A DNA stretch of 5,053 nt. It comes from Streptosporangiaceae bacterium. GTDB taxonomy: Bacteria > Actinomycetota > Actinomycetes > Streptosporangiales > Streptosporangiaceae. Position numbers and translations under genes: made by a program. The notes under the pieces were generated by a model. It was given only the letters and a program-made list of their open reading frames with translations, was not told the DNA's origin and made no database searches. Shown here piece by piece: positions 1 to 5,053 of the stretch. The stretch covers positions 1-5,053 of the forward strand of contig JASHYW010000739.1 in the NCBI GenBank assembly GCA_030042885.1, in the 5' to 3' direction. Each line of letters begins with the position of its first letter. Within the stretch, counting starts at the first letter, position 1.

Positions 1-139
1 CCGGAACGGTTTCGTAGACGGGTGAGATGGCCAGCACGTCAGTGTCCGGTAGCCCGCCGATGGCTTGCACGCATCCCTGAAGGGTACCTAGCCTGTCGCC
101 CAGATTGCTGCCCAGTGCGATCACCGCGCGCCGGCGCAT
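1..139 (-). CDS. folK: 2-amino-4-hydroxy-6-hydroxymethyldihydropteridine pyrophosphokinase (HPPK), N-terminal part, runs off the window
   Basis: Only the first 46 codons are inside the window. The family transfers pyrophosphate from ATP to 6-hydroxymethyl-7,8-dihydropterin, making the activated pterin that FolP uses. The visible peptide opens MRRRAVIALGSNLGDR and continues to ISPVYETVP. GSNLGDR (residues 10-16) and the SPVYET segment (39-44) are the two most conserved N-terminal HPPK signatures, where the first beta strand and the pterin pocket begin. The ATG at 139-137 follows the folP stop by only two bases. I see no Shine-Dalgarno sequence before it, so translation is probably coupled to folP. 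The conserved strand begins at residue 5, which supports this start. The usual length is about 160-190 residues, so most of the gene, including the ATP and magnesium site, lies beyond the left edge. Whether it is intact or fused to another domain cannot be judged here. Confidence 0.93.
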   Translation of the reverse strand, partial: MRRRAVIALGSNLGDRLGTLQGCVQAIGGLPDTDVLAISPVYETVP

Positions 140-141
140 GG

Positions 142-1047
142 TCACGGCCGGCGGGTCGCGGTGCCGGCATCGCGCCACGCGGCCGCCACCCGGACCGCGT
201 CCGCGTTGGACGGCACCTGGTGCACGCGCACGCACCACGCTCCGGCCGCCGCGGCCAGCGCCGTGATCGCGACGGTGGCCCCGTCGCAGCCGCCAAAGGG
301 CCTCGGCGTGCCGTCCGGTCCGGCCAGCAGCGTGCCGAGGAATCTCTTCCTGGAGGCACCGACGAGAACAGGGAAGGTGCCGCCCGCGAGCGTGCCCAGG
401 TCGGCCAGGTGAGCCAGCAGCGGCCAGTTGTGCTCCTGGCGCTTGCCGAAGCCGAGGCCCGGGTCGACGACGATGTGTCCCGGGTCGACCCCGGCGGCCA
501 CCACCTCCTCCACGCGGCGGCCGAGCTCATCGCGGACCTCGCGCACCACGTCGGTATAGACCGCGCGCGCGTACATGTCATCGCTGTGGCCACGCCAGTG
601 CACGATGACGTAGGAGACGCCCGCCGCCGCGACCAGGCGCGGCATCTGCGGGTCCGCCAGTCCGCCGCTCACGTCGTTGACGAGATGCGCCCCGGCATCC
701 AGCGCGAACTCGGCGACGGCCGCCCGCATGGTATCGATGGACACCGGCGCGCCGGCCTGCACCAGTTCGGTGACGACCGGCCCGATCCGCCGCAGTTCCT
801 CCTCCTGCGTGATGCGCTGGGCACCGGGCCTGGTGGACTCGCCGCCCACGTCCACTATGTCTGCGCCCTGCGCGATGAGTTCCAGGCCGCGCGCGATGGC
901 CGCGTCGGCCCCGTACCACTTGCCGCCATCGGAGAACGAATCCGGCGTCACGTTCACGACACCCATGACCAGGCAGCGATCCGCGCTCGGCAGGCCAGGG
1001 AGTTGCTGCTCATCCGGGGGGACGACCCCCCTGGACCTCCCGATCAC
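142..1047 (-). CDS. folP: dihydropteroate synthase
   Basis: DHPS condenses 6-hydroxymethyl-dihydropterin pyrophosphate with p-aminobenzoate to give dihydropteroate; it is a cytosolic TIM-barrel enzyme and the sulfonamide target. From the GTG start the product has 301 residues, within or slightly above the usual bacterial range. Signatures run in order: NVTPDSFSDGG (32-42, loop 1), GGESTRPGA (68-76, loop 2), SIDT (103-106), NDVSGG (124-129), HWRG (150-153), DPGLGFGK (195-202), GASRKRF (230-236, with the lysine and arginine of the pABA/pterin site) and RVH (274-276). After RVH the residue is Gln where many enzymes have Asp. I chose GTG 1047-1045 because it overlaps the upstream stop (GTGA) and keeps the first beta strand (RCLVMGVVN). 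Starting at the internal ATG (966) would cut that strand, and no good Shine-Dalgarno lies near it. The best upstream one, GGGGGAG at 1068-1062, is 14 bases from the GTG, so coupling to the upstream gene is likely. The function is firm; the start is moderately so. Confidence 0.95.
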   Translation of the reverse strand: MIGRSRGVVPPDEQQLPGLPSADRCLVMGVVNVTPDSFSDGGKWYGADAAIARGLELIAQGADIVDVGGESTRPGAQRITQEEELRRIGPVVTELVQAGAPVSIDTMRAAVAEFALDAGAHLVNDVSGGLADPQMPRLVAAAGVSYVIVHWRGHSDDMYARAVYTDVVREVRDELGRRVEEVVAAGVDPGHIVVDPGLGFGKRQEHNWPLLAHLADLGTLAGGTFPVLVGASRKRFLGTLLAGPDGTPRPFGGCDGATVAITALAAAAGAWCVRVHQVPSNADAVRVAAAWRDAGTATRRP

Positions 1048-1068
1048 AGGGGGGCTACCCGCTCCCCC
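1016..1068 (-). promoter_or_regulatory. alternating G/C tracts able to form competing hairpins over the folP start
   Basis: Read on the minus strand, four homopolymer tracts alternate: G5 (1068-1064), C6 (1054-1049), G6 (1031-1026) and C6 (1021-1016). CCCCCCT (1054-1048) is the exact complement of AGGGGGG (1032-1026), which would place the GTG start in a 15-base loop. The same G6 can instead pair with the downstream C6 across a four-base TCGT loop, while the upstream G5 pairs with the first C6. The two folds exclude each other. The tracts are seen directly; a regulatory role in coupling folP to the upstream gene is inference, and G/C runs are common in such a genome. Confidence 0.3.
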
Positions 1069-2951
1069 GTACCCTCCTGGGGCGCCGGTTCCCGCCGCGG
1101 CTGCCTCCGTAGCCTGGTCAGGCCGAGCTTGCGGGCGATCCTGCGCAGCCCGATGCGCGGCCACACCAGGAACGCCTCCGCCTCCAGCGCGGCCAGCGCG
1201 ATCCGCGGCGCGTCCTTGCTGCCGGGGAACACGAAGAACCGCGGCTGCCAGACCGGGCAGAACTTGGCGTTGAACTTGTACAGGGACTCGATCTGGAACC
1301 ACTTGGACATGAAGATCAGCACCGACCGCCACGCCTTCAGCACCGGGCCGGCGCCGATCCGCTCGCCGCGCTCGAGGGCAGCCCGGAACACCGCGAAGTT
1401 CAGCGAGATCCGCTTCACGCCGAGGCAGGACGCGGCCTTGATGGTCTCCACGATGAGGAAGTCGTTCAGCCCGGGCTGGGCGCCCTTGTCCCGCCGCATG
1501 AGGTCGAGCGACAGGCCGTCGGCTCCCCACGGGACGAGGTGCAGCACCGCCCGGATCACCCCGTTTTCCTTCGCGGTCGCGAGCACGCAGTTGTCGTCGC
1601 CGATCCGGCCCAGGGCCATCGAGAAGCCGCGCTCGGTCTGGCTGCCGCGCCAGGAGCCGGCGGCCCGCACGATGGCGTCCAGTTCCTGGTTCGGGATGTC
1701 CCCCACCCGGCGGACCTCGGCCACGTACCCGTTCTTGGCCACCCGGTTCACCATCTGCCGCACGTTCCGCATGGACCGGCCGGACAGGCTGAAGTCGGCC
1801 ACGTTCACGATCGCCTCGTCGCCGAGCTCGAGCGCGGTCAGGCTACCCTCGCGGCACCACACTTCCGCGCCGAGTTCGCTGCACCCCATCACGGCCGGCG
1901 CCCAGGCATGCCGGGCCGCCTCCTCCAGGAAGGGCCCGATGGCTCCCGGCCACGCCTCCGGGTCGCCGATTGGGTCGCCGCTGGCCAGCATGACTCCGGA
2001 CACGACCCGGTAGCAGATGCACGCCTTGCCGGTGGGCGACCAGATCACGCTCTTGTCGTCCCGCAGCGCGAAATACCCGAGCGAGTCCCGGTCGCCGTGC
2101 TTGGCGAGCAGTTCCCTGATCCGCGCCGCGTCCGCCCCGCCGAGCCTGGCTCTGGGCTCGGCCGGGCGCAGGAACAGGTACACGGTGACGAGGAGCGTGA
2201 ACAGGCCGAGCGCGCCGGCGAAGAAGGCGAACAGGTCCCCTCGTGCCTCCGGCACCCACTGGACCGGCCCGGACACTCCCAGCAGGCCGTACGCGACCTC
2301 CTGCACCCGCTGGCCCAGCGAGTAGTCGGCCTCGAGCCCCCGGGCGAGCAGGATGTAAGTGAGCCCGATGGCGACGTCCGCCACGATCAGGCCGGCGGCC
2401 ACCCACAGGGCCCGCCACCGGGTGCGCGGGTCTCCCTCGGCGTAGAACTCGTCACGGAAGTAGAGCAGCGCGATCAGCAGCACGAGCGAGACGACGGCGG
2501 TCGGTATCCGCATCGAATGGACGAAGTGGATGGTGATATCGAAGGCGAGTAGCGCGACCACCGCCTGGAAGGCCCGCCGTTTCCTGCGGCGCAGGCCGTG
2601 CGCGAGCATCAGCAGCATCAGCCCGATGATGAGCGAGGCGGTGCGGATGTCGGTGGCCAGCGTCCCCGGCACCAGGTAGTTGATCTTGTGCAGCTTGTGC
2701 ACCAGGTCGGGCCTGAGGATGCCGAGGATATCGGACAGGCCGATGAGCGCGGTGAGCAGCGCGGCGGTGACGGGCACCCAGGAGCGCTGGCGCCTGCGGT
2801 CACCGGAATCCCCGTGCGCGGCGGCGGCCCGCGAACCGCCGCCCTTGGTGGCGGGCAGGTCCGCGCCGTTCGCGTGTCCAGCTTCGTCGCTGTCGCTCAT
2901 CTCGGCAGTTCTCTTGTCAGGCCCCGGATCAAGGCGGGTCAGCGTGGTCAT
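1044..2951 (-). CDS. membrane protein with MprF/LysX-type phosphatidylglycerol lysyltransferase (DUF2156) domain, no lysyl-tRNA synthetase domain
   Basis: The 635-residue product has three parts. Residues 1-57 are a polar, probably disordered cytosolic N-terminus. About six hydrophobic segments follow (roughly 58-79, 102-119, 127-145, 149-166, 180-203, 239-262). The basic loop RRRKRR (121-126) and the basic linker after segment six fit the positive-inside rule, putting both ends in the cytosol. Residues 270-600 match the family that moves an amino acid from aminoacyl-tRNA to phosphatidylglycerol: LGYFALRDDK (291-300), ASGDPIGD (323-330), FSLSGRSMRNVRQMVNRVAK (387-406), ISLNFAVFRA (515-524) and LYKFNAKFCPVWQPRFFVFP (557-576). 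Such lipids reduce negative surface charge and sensitivity to cationic peptides. The architecture resembles the front half of mycobacterial LysX but ends in a basic tail where LysX continues into LysRS. The amino acid used cannot be told. The ATG has a Shine-Dalgarno GAGG seven bases upstream; a start at Met18 (2900) is less well supported. The gene end overlaps the folP start. Confidence 0.88.
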   Translation of the reverse strand: MTTLTRLDPGPDKRTAEMSDSDEAGHANGADLPATKGGGSRAAAAHGDSGDRRRQRSWVPVTAALLTALIGLSDILGILRPDLVHKLHKINYLVPGTLATDIRTASLIIGLMLLMLAHGLRRRKRRAFQAVVALLAFDITIHFVHSMRIPTAVVSLVLLIALLYFRDEFYAEGDPRTRWRALWVAAGLIVADVAIGLTYILLARGLEADYSLGQRVQEVAYGLLGVSGPVQWVPEARGDLFAFFAGALGLFTLLVTVYLFLRPAEPRARLGGADAARIRELLAKHGDRDSLGYFALRDDKSVIWSPTGKACICYRVVSGVMLASGDPIGDPEAWPGAIGPFLEEAARHAWAPAVMGCSELGAEVWCREGSLTALELGDEAIVNVADFSLSGRSMRNVRQMVNRVAKNGYVAEVRRVGDIPNQELDAIVRAAGSWRGSQTERGFSMALGRIGDDNCVLATAKENGVIRAVLHLVPWGADGLSLDLMRRDKGAQPGLNDFLIVETIKAASCLGVKRISLNFAVFRAALERGERIGAGPVLKAWRSVLIFMSKWFQIESLYKFNAKFCPVWQPRFFVFPGSKDAPRIALAALEAEAFLVWPRIGLRRIARKLGLTRLRRQPRREPAPQEGTGERVAPL

Positions 2952-3100
2952 CGCACCGCCTCACGTCCTGCGTTCACGGTACCTCCCAAGACTAGGCAAA
3001 GGTCCCGGCGCGCGGGACACAGTTGGCACACGAACGGTCCGCCAGTGCCGCGCCTCCAGGGTCGCCGGCAGCCCGAGCACTGGGGGGCGTGGCCCGGCAT
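2948..3100 (-). CDS. possible 50-residue CxxC-x13-CxxC micro-protein (doubtful)
   Basis: A 51-codon frame runs from ATG 3100-3098 to a TGA at 2950-2948 that overlaps the ATG of the MprF-like gene as ATGA. The predicted peptide has Cys8, Cys11, Cys25 and Cys28, with a fifth cysteine at 35; CxxC-x13-CxxC is the spacing of small zinc-ribbon or rubredoxin-like knuckles. In its favour are the paired cysteines and the exact stop/start overlap. Against it, the nearest purine-rich site (AGGG, 3116-3113) is 12 bases from the ATG. By hand count about 73% of third codon positions are G or C, close to the other two positions, without the strong third-position bias of the neighbouring genes. I do not recognise it as a known protein. 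A sub-frame could start at GTG 2977 behind GGGAGG and give a nine-codon leader with the same stop. Confidence 0.22.
   Translation of the reverse strand: MPGHAPQCSGCRRPWRRGTGGPFVCQLCPARRDLCLVLGGTVNAGREAVR
2959..2962 (-). promoter_or_regulatory. ribosome binding site of the MprF-like gene
   Basis: GAGG (2962-2959) lies seven bases before ATG 2951-2949. This normal spacing decides the start in favour of 2951 over the internal ATG at 2900, which has no comparable site. A stronger GGGAGG lies at 2987-2982 but is 30 bases from this ATG, too far to serve it. Confidence 0.6.
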
Positions 3101-3161
3101 GCCATCGCGCGGCCCTGCGATCTCGCGGACAGCGGCCTACCCAGTAGACGACGGTGGAAGC

Positions 3162-3190
3162 ATTTCAGTTCAGCATTAAGATGAGGTTAA
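3162..3190 (-). promoter_or_regulatory. weak candidate promoter for the MprF-like-folP-folK unit
   Basis: TTAACC (3190-3185) and TGAAAT (3167-3162) are separated by 17 bases; each matches the primary sigma consensus at four of six positions. The -10 element lacks the usual A at its second position, so it would probably need an activator. The -35 element lies inside the 11-bp repeat array, as in promoters activated by OmpR/PhoB-type regulators. A start would fall near 3155, leaving an untranslated leader of roughly 200 bases. Another TANNNT, TAGTCT (2994-2989), has no matching -35. Confidence 0.25.
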
Positions 3191-3207
3191 GTTGCGGTTC
3201 AGTGCCG
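3175..3207 (+). repeat. three tandem 11-bp direct repeats, putative OmpR/PhoB-family operator
   Basis: Read on the plus strand, three abutting units are ATTAAGATGAG (3175-3185), GTTAAGTTGCG (3186-3196) and GTTCAGTGCCG (3197-3207). They fit RTTMAGWKSMG, with TT, A, G and the final G unchanged. Two further related hexamers, TTTCAG (3163-3168) and GTTCAG (3168-3173), lie just to the left but out of the 11-bp phase. An 11-bp period with a GTTCA-like core resembles the direct-repeat boxes of PhoP/PhoB-type response regulators in actinobacteria. The last unit runs across the folE stop. The repeats are seen directly; the regulator assignment is inference. Confidence 0.4.
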
Positions 3208-3861
3208 GCCGTAGATCAGGCTCATGGCCTCGGCCCGGGTAACGGTATCCCTGAAGGCGCCGCGTACCGCCGAGGTTACCGTCTTCGCGCCGGGCTTGCG
3301 CACTCCGCGCATGGTCATGCACAGGTGCTCGGCCTCGATGACTACGACCACGCCGCGCGGCTCCAGGGTTTTCATCAGGGCGTCCGCGATCTGGCAGGTC
3401 ATCCGCTCCTGCACCTGCGGCCGCCGGGCATAGACATCCACCAGCCTGGCCAGCTTCGACAGGCCGGTGATCTGGCCCTTGATGTTCGGGATGTAGCCGA
3501 TGTGCGCGACGCCGATGAACGGGACCAGGTGGTGCTCGCAGGTCCCGTACACCTCGATGTCGCGGACGATGACCATCTCGTCGTGGCCGACGTCGAAGAC
3601 CGTGGTAAGCACGTCCTCCGGGCGCTGCCGCAGGCCGGCGAACTGCTCCGCGTACGCTCGCGCGACCCTGGCGGGCGTGTCGCGCAGGCCTTCGCGGTCT
3701 GGATCCTCGCCGATCGCGAGCAGGATCTCCCGTATGGCGCGCTCGATGCGAGTCAGGTCGAACTCCCGGCCGGTCCCGGCAAGGGGCGCGGGACCGTCGT
3801 CAGCCGGTACGTCCCTGCTCGGCTCTTCGTTCCCCCTGGCTAGCCACGCCCGGTGCGTCAT
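3199..3861 (-). CDS. folE: GTP cyclohydrolase I (FolE1 type)
   Basis: This zinc enzyme converts GTP to 7,8-dihydroneopterin triphosphate plus formate, the committed step of folate synthesis; the family forms a cytosolic toroidal decamer. The 220-residue product is of normal length. The zinc ligands are visible as Cys108 and His111 in GTCEHH (106-111) and Cys181 in [10 protein letters not shown] (177-186). His110 and His179 correspond to the catalytic histidines, and GLSKLARL (133-140) and [14 protein letters not shown] (185-198) supply substrate-binding residues. All zinc ligands are present, so this is the zinc-dependent FolE1, not the FolE2 family. The first 32 residues are a variable polar N-terminus. 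ATG 3861-3859 overlaps the ftsH stop as ATGA and I see no strong Shine-Dalgarno before it, which points to coupled translation from ftsH. Nothing appears broken. Confidence 0.97.
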   Translation of the reverse strand: MTHRAWLARGNEEPSRDVPADDGPAPLAGTGREFDLTRIERAIREILLAIGEDPDREGLRDTPARVARAYAEQFAGLRQRPEDVLTTVFDVGHDEMVIVRDIEVYGTCEHHLVPFIGVAHIGYIPNIKGQITGLSKLARLVDVYARRPQVQERMTCQIADALMKTLEPRGVVVVIEAEHLCMTMRGVRKPGAKTVTSAVRGAFRDTVTRAEAMSLIYGRH

Positions 3862-5053
3862 CCGTCGTCGCTGGAGTTGCCGCGGCCCGGCTCGTCGCCG
3901 TTGCCCGCCGGCACCGCGCCCGGCGATCCCGTGCCCGGGTTGAAGCCGTGAGCCTGGCCGTTGGCAGGCAGGCTCAGGCCGGTCCCGGCGCTGCCGTCGG
4001 CGGCCGCGAGGGCGAGTTCCTTGGGTGACAGCACGGGCGGGCGGTCCGAGGGCAGGCGCTTGCCGTAGCCGGTGTAAGAACCGCGGACCGGCCGCTTCTG
4101 CACGGGCGCGAAGATCTCCAGGACCTCGACCCTGGAGACGGTCTCCTTGTCCAGCAGCCGCAGCACCAGGGAGTCGAGCACGTCGCGGTACTCGACCAGG
4201 ACCTCCCAGGCCTCGTCGTGCGCGGACTCGATGAGACGGCGGATCTCCTCGTCGATCGAGGAGGCTATCTCCTCGGAGTAGTCCCTGCTGTGCGACATCT
4301 CCCGGCCCAGGAAGGGCTCGCCGTCACCGGTGCCGAACTTGCGTGCGCCGAGGCGCTCGCTCATGCCGTATTCGGTGACCATGCCGCGCGCGATCTGGGT
4401 GGCCTTCTCGATATCGTTCGCGGCGCCCGTCGTCGGCTCGTGGAAGATGAGTTCCTCGGCGGTGCGCCCGCCCAGGAGCATGGCCAGCTGATCAAGCATC
4501 TCGGCCCGGGTGACCAGGAACTTGTCCTCGGTGGGCAGCGCGCTGGTGTAGCCGAGCGCCCGGCCGCGCGGAATGATGGTCACCTTGTGCACCGGATCGG
4601 CGTGCGGCATGGCGTGGCCGACCAGCGCGTGGCCGCCCTCGTGGTAGGCGATGACCTTCCGTTCCTTTTCCGAAAGCAGCACGCTCTTTCGCTCGGGACC
4701 TGCCATGACGCGGTCGATGGCCTCCTCGAGCGCCGCCATCGTGATCTGCTTGCCGCTGGACCGCGCGGTCAGCAGCGCGCCCTCGTTGATCACGTTGGCG
4801 AGGTCGGCACCGGTGAATCCCGGCGTCCGCCTGGCGATGACGTCCAGGTCCGCATCCGGAGCGATGGGCTTGCCCCGGGCGTGTACCCGCAGGATGCCCT
4901 TGCGGCCGGCCAGGTCGGGCTGGGCGACCACGATCTGCCGGTCGAAACGGCCCGGCCGGAGCAGCGCGGGGTCCAGGATGTCAGGACGGTTGGTGGCCGC
5001 GATCACGATAACGCCGCCCTTGGTGTCGAAGCCGTCCAGCTCGACGAGCATCT
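3858..5053 (-). CDS. ftsH: ATP-dependent zinc metalloprotease FtsH, C-terminal part
   Basis: FtsH is a hexameric inner-membrane AAA+ protease that extracts and degrades membrane and short-lived cytosolic proteins. The frame is open to the right edge, so the transmembrane N-terminus and Walker A/B are outside; the first Met seen (5051) is internal. Counting from that Met, the visible parts are the end of the AAA+ module with second-region-of-homology [20 protein letters not shown] (19-38, arginine fingers), the helical lid ([14 protein letters not shown], 79-92), and the M41 peptidase domain with HEGGH (137-141; the two zinc histidines and catalytic glutamate). The probable third zinc ligand is Asp213 in [11 protein letters not shown] (208-218). 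HEGGH instead of HEAGH is usual in actinobacteria. A long helix-rich part follows, then a low-complexity Gly/Pro/Asn/Ser tail from about residue 340 to 397, also usual in this group. The stop overlaps the folE start. Confidence 0.97.
   Translation of the reverse strand, partial: MLVELDGFDTKGGVIVIAATNRPDILDPALLRPGRFDRQIVVAQPDLAGRKGILRVHARGKPIAPDADLDVIARRTPGFTGADLANVINEGALLTARSSGKQITMAALEEAIDRVMAGPERKSVLLSEKERKVIAYHEGGHALVGHAMPHADPVHKVTIIPRGRALGYTSALPTEDKFLVTRAEMLDQLAMLLGGRTAEELIFHEPTTGAANDIEKATQIARGMVTEYGMSERLGARKFGTGDGEPFLGREMSHSRDYSEEIASSIDEEIRRLIESAHDEAWEVLVEYRDVLDSLVLRLLDKETVSRVEVLEIFAPVQKRPVRGSYTGYGKRLPSDRPPVLSPKELALAAADGSAGTGLSLPANGQAHGFNPGTGSPGAVPAGNGDEPGRGNSSDDG

Larger units (their letters stand above)
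2952..3198 (-). other. 247-base intergenic region between folE and the MprF-like gene
   Basis: This is the only real gap in the window. Its upstream end (3162-3200) is clearly richer in A/T than its surroundings and carries the 11-bp repeats and the candidate promoter. The middle is very GC-rich and contains the 7-bp inverted repeat CCAGTGC (3083-3077) / GCACTGG (3048-3042). Next comes a 6-bp hairpin, GTCCCG (3018-3013) / CGGGAC (3007-3002), with a five-base loop. It is followed only by CTTT, so it is not a convincing terminator. Then come GGGAGG (2987-2982) and the ribosome site of the next gene. The size and contents suggest a separate promoter for the mprF-like-folP-folK unit, though read-through from ftsH-folE is not excluded. 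Confidence 0.6.

Noticed and set aside
458..489. CCCGGGTCGAC occurring twice, 21 bases apart
   Set aside because: Both copies encode VDPG in the FolP stretch VDPGHIVVDPGLGFG, so the repeat follows from protein sequence and biased codons.
964..966. ATG at 966 as the folP start
   Set aside because: It lies within the first conserved beta strand (CLVMGVVNVTPDSF), and no Shine-Dalgarno sits at a proper distance.
1048..1530. A long in-frame N-terminal extension of FolP upstream of the GTG at 1047
   Set aside because: This part overlaps the DUF2156 domain of the MprF-like gene in another frame, lacks any family similarity, and would make FolP 462 residues, far above the normal length.
22..2013. 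A 663-residue plus-strand open frame, the longest frame in the window
   Set aside because: It is antisense to folK, folP and the MprF-like gene, all of which have clear family signatures. Its translation is Arg/Ala/Pro/Gly/His-rich with no recognisable domain, as expected of a mirror frame in GC-rich DNA.
1843..2418. A 191-residue minus-strand frame inside the MprF-like gene
   Set aside because: It is an out-of-frame Gly/Arg-rich shadow; the main frame there carries the transmembrane and DUF2156 signatures.
3002..3018. The GTCCCG/CGGGAC hairpin as an intrinsic terminator of ftsH-folE
   Set aside because: The stem is only 6 bp and is followed on the minus strand by CTTTGCC, without a real T tract. 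It also lies far from the folE stop, close to the next gene.
2992..3105. A 37-codon minus-strand frame from ATG 3105 to TAG 2994-2992, with AGGG seven bases upstream
   Set aside because: It has a better ribosome-site spacing than the cysteine-rich frame, but its peptide has no recognisable motif, its codon bias is weak, and it ends without reaching the downstream gene. It also shows that chance frames arise easily in this gap.
3154..3843. A 229-residue plus-strand frame opposite folE
   Set aside because: It is a shadow of folE, whose zinc and catalytic residues are intact. No motif, and no plausible ribosome site tied to a conserved start.

Overview
The window is a GC-rich chromosomal segment, almost certainly from an actinobacterium. 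Every convincing gene lies on the minus strand, so the window reads biologically from its right end to its left end. The evidence for an actinobacterium is the strong G/C bias at third codon positions, the HEGGH form of the FtsH protease motif, and the gene order ftsH-folE-...-folP-folK. That order matches the mycobacterial cluster ftsH-folE-folP-folB-folK. The genus cannot be named from the sequence alone.

Layout, in transcription order. (1) 5053-3858 is the C-terminal part of ftsH, the ATP-dependent membrane zinc protease; its 5' end lies outside the window. (2) 3861-3199 is folE, GTP cyclohydrolase I, the first step of folate synthesis. Its ATG overlaps the ftsH stop by four bases (ATGA). 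(3) 3198-2952 is a 247-base intergenic region. It holds an AT-richer tract with three consecutive 11-bp direct repeats, a weak candidate promoter, two inverted repeats, and a possible short ORF with two CxxC pairs that ends in an ATGA overlap with the next gene. (4) 2951-1044 encodes a six-helix membrane protein with a C-terminal MprF/LysX-type aminoacyl-phosphatidylglycerol synthase domain (DUF2156). (5) 1047-142 is folP, dihydropteroate synthase, with a probable GTG start inside the stop of the preceding gene. (6) 139-1 is the N-terminal part of folK, the HPPK pyrophosphokinase, starting two bases after folP and running off the left edge.

The folate genes cover three steps. FolE makes dihydroneopterin triphosphate, FolK activates 6-hydroxymethyl-dihydropterin, and FolP joins it to p-aminobenzoate. 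The aldolase gene folB, often found between folP and folK in this phylum, is not there. The lipid-modification gene sits between folE and folP and is tightly coupled to folP. Membrane quality control (FtsH), membrane lipid charge (the MprF-like protein) and folate synthesis are therefore close together, probably as an ftsH-folE unit and an mprF-like-folP-folK unit with its own control region.

No RNA genes, mobile elements, CRISPR arrays or convincing intrinsic terminators were seen. The most interesting points are the missing folB, the stand-alone MprF-like gene inside the folate cluster, the 11-bp repeat array typical of OmpR/PhoB-family operators upstream of it, the possible CxxC micro-ORF, and an alternating G/C-tract structure over the folP start.
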